From Elusimicrobiota bacterium (GTDB lineage: Bacteria; Elusimicrobiota; Elusimicrobia; Elusimicrobiales; UBA9959), in assembly GCA_003482905.1 (NCBI GenBank), contig DMXM01000013.1, forward strand, positions 1 to 10,124: 10,124 nucleotides of DNA, given 5' to 3'. The notes beneath the pieces were generated by a model, which worked only from the letters and a program-made list of their open reading frames with translations, did no database searches and was not told the DNA's origin. Shown here one piece after another: positions 6,977-10,124 of this stretch. Every line of letters starts with the position of its first letter. The stretch's first letter is position 1. Made by a program: the position numbers and the translations under genes.

Positions 6977-7914
6977 GAATAGGCATCGACATAGGCGGGA
7001 CCAACACCAAACTGGTGGTGGTGAACCGGGCCGGCAAACTGCTGGCGCAGGACAGGTTCCGTACCGAGGCGTCCAAAGGTTCCCCGGACTTCGTGAAACG
7101 CCTGGCCGCGGCGGTCGGCGATCTCAGGCGCGACTACGGCCGCCAGCTGGTCTCCATAGGCATAGGCGCCGCCGGGGACGTGGACCCGGAGCGCGGCATA
7201 CTGCGCTTTTCCCCCAACCTGGCCTGGCGCCGCGTGAAAATAGCGGAGCCGCTGGAAAAATTGACCGGCCTGCCCTGCTCCATGGAGAACGACGCCAACA
7301 TGGCGGCCTGGGGCGCCTACGAGATAGAATTGAAGCGCAAGAGCGGCAATATCCTGGCGCTCACGCTGGGTACCGGCATAGGGTCCGGGCTGATACTCGA
7401 CGGCAAGCTTTACCACGGGGCCACGGGTTCCGCCGGAGAGGCCGGGCATGTTAAGATAGAGTCTGAAGGCCGCCCCTGCCATTGCGGCGCCCGCGGCTGC
7501 CTGGAAGCTTACTGCGGCAGCTACGCCATAATGGCGCGCGCCCGGGAACTTATAAAGAACGAGGCCGCTTTTATTAAAAAATTCGCCGCGCCCGGGCACG
7601 AAAGATTCAACACCATCTGCCTTACCAACGCCGCGGCCGCGGGCCACGCCGCCGCGCGGCAGGTCTGGGCGGAAACCGGCCATTATCTAGGGTGCGGCCT
7701 GGCGGGGCTTATCCTGCTGCTGAACCCGGACTATATCGTGCTCACCGGCGGGGTGTCCAGGGCCAGGAAGTGGTTTATGCCGGCCATGAACAAGGTGCTC
7801 GGCTCGCAGCAGATAAAAACGCCGTTCGCGAGGGTCAAAATAAAGATCTCCGACGACGCCGACCTGGGTTCGCACGGGGCGGCGCTTTTCGGCCTGGACA
7901 AGGCGCTTAAATAG
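6970..7914 (+). CDS. ROK-family sugar kinase (glucokinase-like)
   Basis: Phosphorylates a hexose or N-acetylhexosamine with ATP in the cytoplasm. The 314 residues and motif order are those of ROK kinases without the DNA-binding domain found in ROK repressors. The phosphate loop GIDIGGTNTK is at 5-14. ENDAN at 106-110 contains the catalytic base Asp108. LGTGIGSGLI at 133-142 is the second phosphate motif. The ROK zinc signature is complete: His160 in GEAGH, then Cys170, Cys172 and Cys177 in CHCGARGCLE. TGGVS at 259-263 is also typical. Substrate is not decided by these motifs; glucose is the default, but GlcNAc or ManNAc would suit the neighbouring murA. It overlaps folC by 7 bases and lies 26 bases before lptD, so it is probably part of the same operon. 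Confidence 0.93.
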   Translation: MLGIGIDIGGTNTKLVVVNRAGKLLAQDRFRTEASKGSPDFVKRLAAAVGDLRRDYGRQLVSIGIGAAGDVDPERGILRFSPNLAWRRVKIAEPLEKLTGLPCSMENDANMAAWGAYEIELKRKSGNILALTLGTGIGSGLILDGKLYHGATGSAGEAGHVKIESEGRPCHCGARGCLEAYCGSYAIMARARELIKNEAAFIKKFAAPGHERFNTICLTNAAAAGHAAARQVWAETGHYLGCGLAGLILLLNPDYIVLTGGVSRARKWFMPAMNKVLGSQQIKTPFARVKIKISDDADLGSHGAALFGLDKALK

Positions 7915-7940
7915 GCGGGCGGGACGGTCAACGGGAATAA

Positions 7941-10025
7941 ATGAGAACGATAGCTTTTCTGACCATTATCACTATCGCGGCGGGAGCCGTCCCGGCTTTG
8001 GCTTATGACCTGCCTACGGCTACGGGAACGCACCGCGTGAGCTTCAGCGCGGATAATGCGGTTTTCAACGAAGATACGCGCGCCATAGACCTGGAGGGCA
8101 ATGTTAAACTGGAGGAATTCTCCCCGGCCGACAAGCCCGTAAAGCTGATAAGGGCCAGGAACCTTACCGTCAACATGGCCAGCAGCACCGTGGTTTCGCC
8201 CGAGGACTTCGTAATGGACGACGACGCCGGCACCACGTACGGGAAAAGCGGCGTCATGAACTACGCCACCGAGTCCGGCAGGATAAAGGACGGGCGCTTC
8301 GCCTACAAGAACTTCGTTTTCAAGGGCAGGGTGGTGGAGTTCACCAAGGACAAGTATAAGTACAAGAAGGCGAGCATAACCAGCTGCGACGAGGAGCCCC
8401 CGCATTACAGGCTGAGGTCTTCGCGCATCTACCTGGTGCCGGACCGCTATTTCCTGGCTTACAATAACGTTTTCTTCGTGGGTAAGCTGCCGGTGTTCTA
8501 CTTCCCCGTGGTCTACAAGCCGCTGGGCGGGGGAACGCCCTTTGTCAGCATCTTCCGCCCCGGCTACGACGAGCGCAACGGCTTCTTCGTAAAATCCAGC
8601 TATATCTACCGCGTCAACCGCGAAACCCGCGCCAAGCTTTACCTGGATTATTTCGAAAAGCGGGGCTTCGGCACCGGCGCGGAGCTGGATTACAGGCGCC
8701 CCGAAAAGAACATCAGCAATGTCTCGGCCTACCGTATCCGCGAGTACGGCGGGCCCAAGGACAGGTGGGGTTTGAGCGGCGGCTACTGGCACAAGCTGAA
8801 CCGCTTCAACGAGTCGGACCCGGCGCAGTATTACAGCCAGGGCTATTTCAAGCTGCTCTCCGATCCCAAAGTTAACAACGACTTCTTCAGGAACAATCCG
8901 TTCGCCATCAGCCCCGACGAGCAGGCCAGCGTGGCCCTGACGCGCAGCTCCAACTACACGGTTACCAGGGTGAGCGCCTACGGACGCGAGACGCATAACG
9001 CCGATTACAGCGCTTTCCGCAAAGCCAACAGTTCCCTGCCCAGGCTGGACTTCAGCCTGGTGCCTTTCCGCGTGCCGGGGCTGCCGGTGCTTAACTCTTT
9101 TTCAAGTTATTTCGAGAACGCGCAGGACGACGGCGCTAATTACTGGCGCCGGCGCGGCGGCGCCGCCTGGACGGTCTCTAAATCCGTACCGCTCGCCCGG
9201 CGCGTCACGCTTTCCCCGTCGGTTTATTACGACCAGTCCGTTCTTATTTCCACCTACCCGGAGCATGTCGATACGTGGACGGGCCGCTACGGCGGCGGCG
9301 CCACCCTGCGCTACGACCGCGCCTGGGGCGCTTTCGACGTGGGCTACGCCTACAGGCGCCGCATGCTAGAGAACAAGATGTACAACGACTCCCGCGCGGC
9401 GGACAAGGGGCAGGAGGTGAACTCGCTTACGTCGCAGTTGTTTGTGATGCCGCGCTTTAACACCTACTTCAAGCTGTCCTCTTCCTACGACCTGCGGGAT
9501 TATTTCAGGGCTTCGTTCAGCCGGCGTATGGCGCCTGTGGTGGCGGAGGTTTATTACGCGCCGCGCGCGGGCCTGGATATTTATATGGAGGATTCCTACA
9601 GGCTGGGCGACGGGAACAAGAGTTTTGTGTCGCAGGTGAACATAGGCGGGGGTGATAATTATATAGGCGGCGGCGTGGCCAATTACGTCACCGACCCTAA
9701 CGCCTGGGTGGTCAGCAATACGTTCGGCTTCCGGCCCTGGAAGGGGTCGGGCTGGCGGGCCGAGGCGGTGCTGCGCTATCGTATTTACGCCTGGGGTAAT
9801 TTCAGGTTCGGGGATCTCAGGTTTTTTGAAAAGGGGTTCACACTTTACCGGGATTTCCACGATTTTCACACGAAGTGGGAGTTGAAGGAGCGCTCGGGCG
9901 GGGTTAAGGAGTTCTTCTTCTACCTGAGCCTGAAGATGAACGACCCGGCGCGCAGGGACGACCTGGAGGAGAAGTCGAGGCAGTTCTGGCGGCCGTGGCG
10001 CAAAGAGGGGGAAGTGCGGGACTAG
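7941..10025 (+). CDS. lptD: LPS-assembly outer-membrane protein LptD (OstA/Imp family)
   Basis: An outer-membrane barrel that places lipopolysaccharide in the outer leaflet, normally with the lipoprotein LptE. A signal peptide covers residues 1-21 (hydrophobic core 4-17, cleavage after ALA before Tyr22). Residues about 30-135 form the periplasmic OstA/LptA-like domain, with the pattern SADNAVFNEDTRAIDLEGNV at 36-55. SCDEEPPHYRLRSSRIYLVP (148-167) and VGKLPVFYFPVVYKP (180-194) mark entry into the barrel, as in LptD homologues. Residues about 200-668 show alternating aromatic/hydrophobic strands. It has 694 residues against 784 in E. coli. The only cysteine is Cys149, so the disulfides of E. 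coli LptD cannot form. After the last probable strand (657-667) comes a charged tail of about 26 residues. Weak GGGA lies before the ATG. The gene closes the operon, and no terminator is visible directly after it. Confidence 0.9.
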   Translation: MRTIAFLTIITIAAGAVPALAYDLPTATGTHRVSFSADNAVFNEDTRAIDLEGNVKLEEFSPADKPVKLIRARNLTVNMASSTVVSPEDFVMDDDAGTTYGKSGVMNYATESGRIKDGRFAYKNFVFKGRVVEFTKDKYKYKKASITSCDEEPPHYRLRSSRIYLVPDRYFLAYNNVFFVGKLPVFYFPVVYKPLGGGTPFVSIFRPGYDERNGFFVKSSYIYRVNRETRAKLYLDYFEKRGFGTGAELDYRRPEKNISNVSAYRIREYGGPKDRWGLSGGYWHKLNRFNESDPAQYYSQGYFKLLSDPKVNNDFFRNNPFAISPDEQASVALTRSSNYTVTRVSAYGRETHNADYSAFRKANSSLPRLDFSLVPFRVPGLPVLNSFSSYFENAQDDGANYWRRRGGAAWTVSKSVPLARRVTLSPSVYYDQSVLISTYPEHVDTWTGRYGGGATLRYDRAWGAFDVGYAYRRRMLENKMYNDSRAADKGQEVNSLTSQLFVMPRFNTYFKLSSSYDLRDYFRASFSRRMAPVVAEVYYAPRAGLDIYMEDSYRLGDGNKSFVSQVNIGGGDNYIGGGVANYVTDPNAWVVSNTFGFRPWKGSGWRAEAVLRYRIYAWGNFRFGDLRFFEKGFTLYRDFHDFHTKWELKERSGGVKEFFFYLSLKMNDPARRDDLEEKSRQFWRPWRKEGEVRD

Positions 10026-10099
10026 CGGGGGGGCAGCGGTTTGACCAATACGGCGAGATGCCCAGTCGGAGCGTCCGGGAGGACTACCCTGCTCCCCCG
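10026..10099 (+). other. GC-rich stem-loop region downstream of lptD
   Basis: Bases 10026-10036 pair with 10089-10099 over 11 bp with one G-T wobble. After one skipped base the stem continues with 10038-10040 against 10086-10088. Inside, 10073-10076 pairs with 10081-10084 around a GGGA (GNRA-type) loop, and 10052-10054 can pair with 10060-10062. There is no T run, so it is not a classical intrinsic terminator. It starts one base after the lptD stop codon. It could be an RNA-stabilising 3' element, part of a small RNA, or chance pairing in GC-rich DNA. It does not match the signatures I know for tRNA, SRP RNA, tmRNA, 5S rRNA or RNase P RNA. Confidence 0.4.
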
Positions 10100-10124
10100 G
10101 GCCGAGGAAACCCTTGCGTCGGTT

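Noticed and set aside
6579..7454. Second + strand open frame across the folC/kinase junction
   Set aside because: Its translation is Arg/Pro/Gly-rich, typical of an out-of-frame reading of GC-rich coding DNA, and it overlaps two genes with intact motifs.
7731..8996. Very long - strand open frame spanning the kinase end and lptD start
   Set aside because: It crosses two well-supported genes, has no family features, and is explained by the codon bias of the + strand genes. The same applies to - strand frames at 4672-5604, 5555-6592 and 6973-7683.
10026..10124. RNase P, SRP, tmRNA, 5S rRNA or tRNA gene at the 3' end
   Set aside because: The diagnostic conserved stretches are absent on both strands: the RNase P GAGGAAAGUCC core, the SRP domain IV loop and a tRNA T-arm. 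A GAGGAAA at 10104-10110 is followed by the wrong bases for RNase P.
1..10124. Mobile elements, CRISPR arrays, phage genes or defence modules
   Set aside because: No transposase, integrase, direct-repeat array or terminal inverted repeats were seen; nearly every base belongs to recognised chromosomal genes.

Overview
The window looks like ordinary chromosome from a GC-rich, Gram-negative-type (diderm) bacterium. An LptD/OstA outer-membrane protein with a signal peptide implies a lipopolysaccharide-bearing outer membrane, and MurA implies peptidoglycan. A single Lys-rich-tailed L31, frequent ATA isoleucine codons despite high GC, and the run prfA-prmC-murA-folC-ROK-lptD suggest one of the less-studied diderm phyla. 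Elusimicrobiota is my guess, but the sequence alone does not prove it. All convincing genes are on the + strand.

Layout. (1) Bases 3-1958 hold a multi-pass GT-C type glycosyltransferase-like protein, possibly cut at its 5' end by the window edge. It is visibly less GC-rich than everything after it. (2) Bases 1959-2480 hold a compact, self-contained rpmE unit: an extended -10 promoter, a Shine-Dalgarno site, ribosomal protein L31 with a long Lys/Ala tail, and a strong intrinsic terminator. (3) Bases 2510-10025 hold six tightly packed genes: prfA (release factor 1), prmC (release-factor glutamine methyltransferase), murA (UDP-GlcNAc enolpyruvyl transferase), folC (folate ligase), a ROK-family sugar kinase and an lptD-like gene. 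They overlap by 26, 8 and 7 bases or are separated by 19-26 bases, so they are probably one operon with translational coupling. (4) Bases 10026-10124 carry no proven gene. They contain a GC-rich 11-bp stem that closes about 50 bases.

How the genes fit together. PrmC methylates the GGQ glutamine of the release factor encoded just upstream. MurA makes the first committed peptidoglycan precursor. FolC supplies folates for one-carbon metabolism. The ROK kinase probably phosphorylates a hexose or N-acetylhexosamine. LptD inserts lipopolysaccharide into the outer membrane. The operon therefore links translation termination with envelope building.

I found no mobile element, CRISPR array, tRNA, rRNA or defence module, and nothing that amounts to a new biological system. 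The points worth a second look are modest: the L31 tail, the composition break, the single-cysteine LptD with a charged tail, the kinase's location, and the 3' hairpin.
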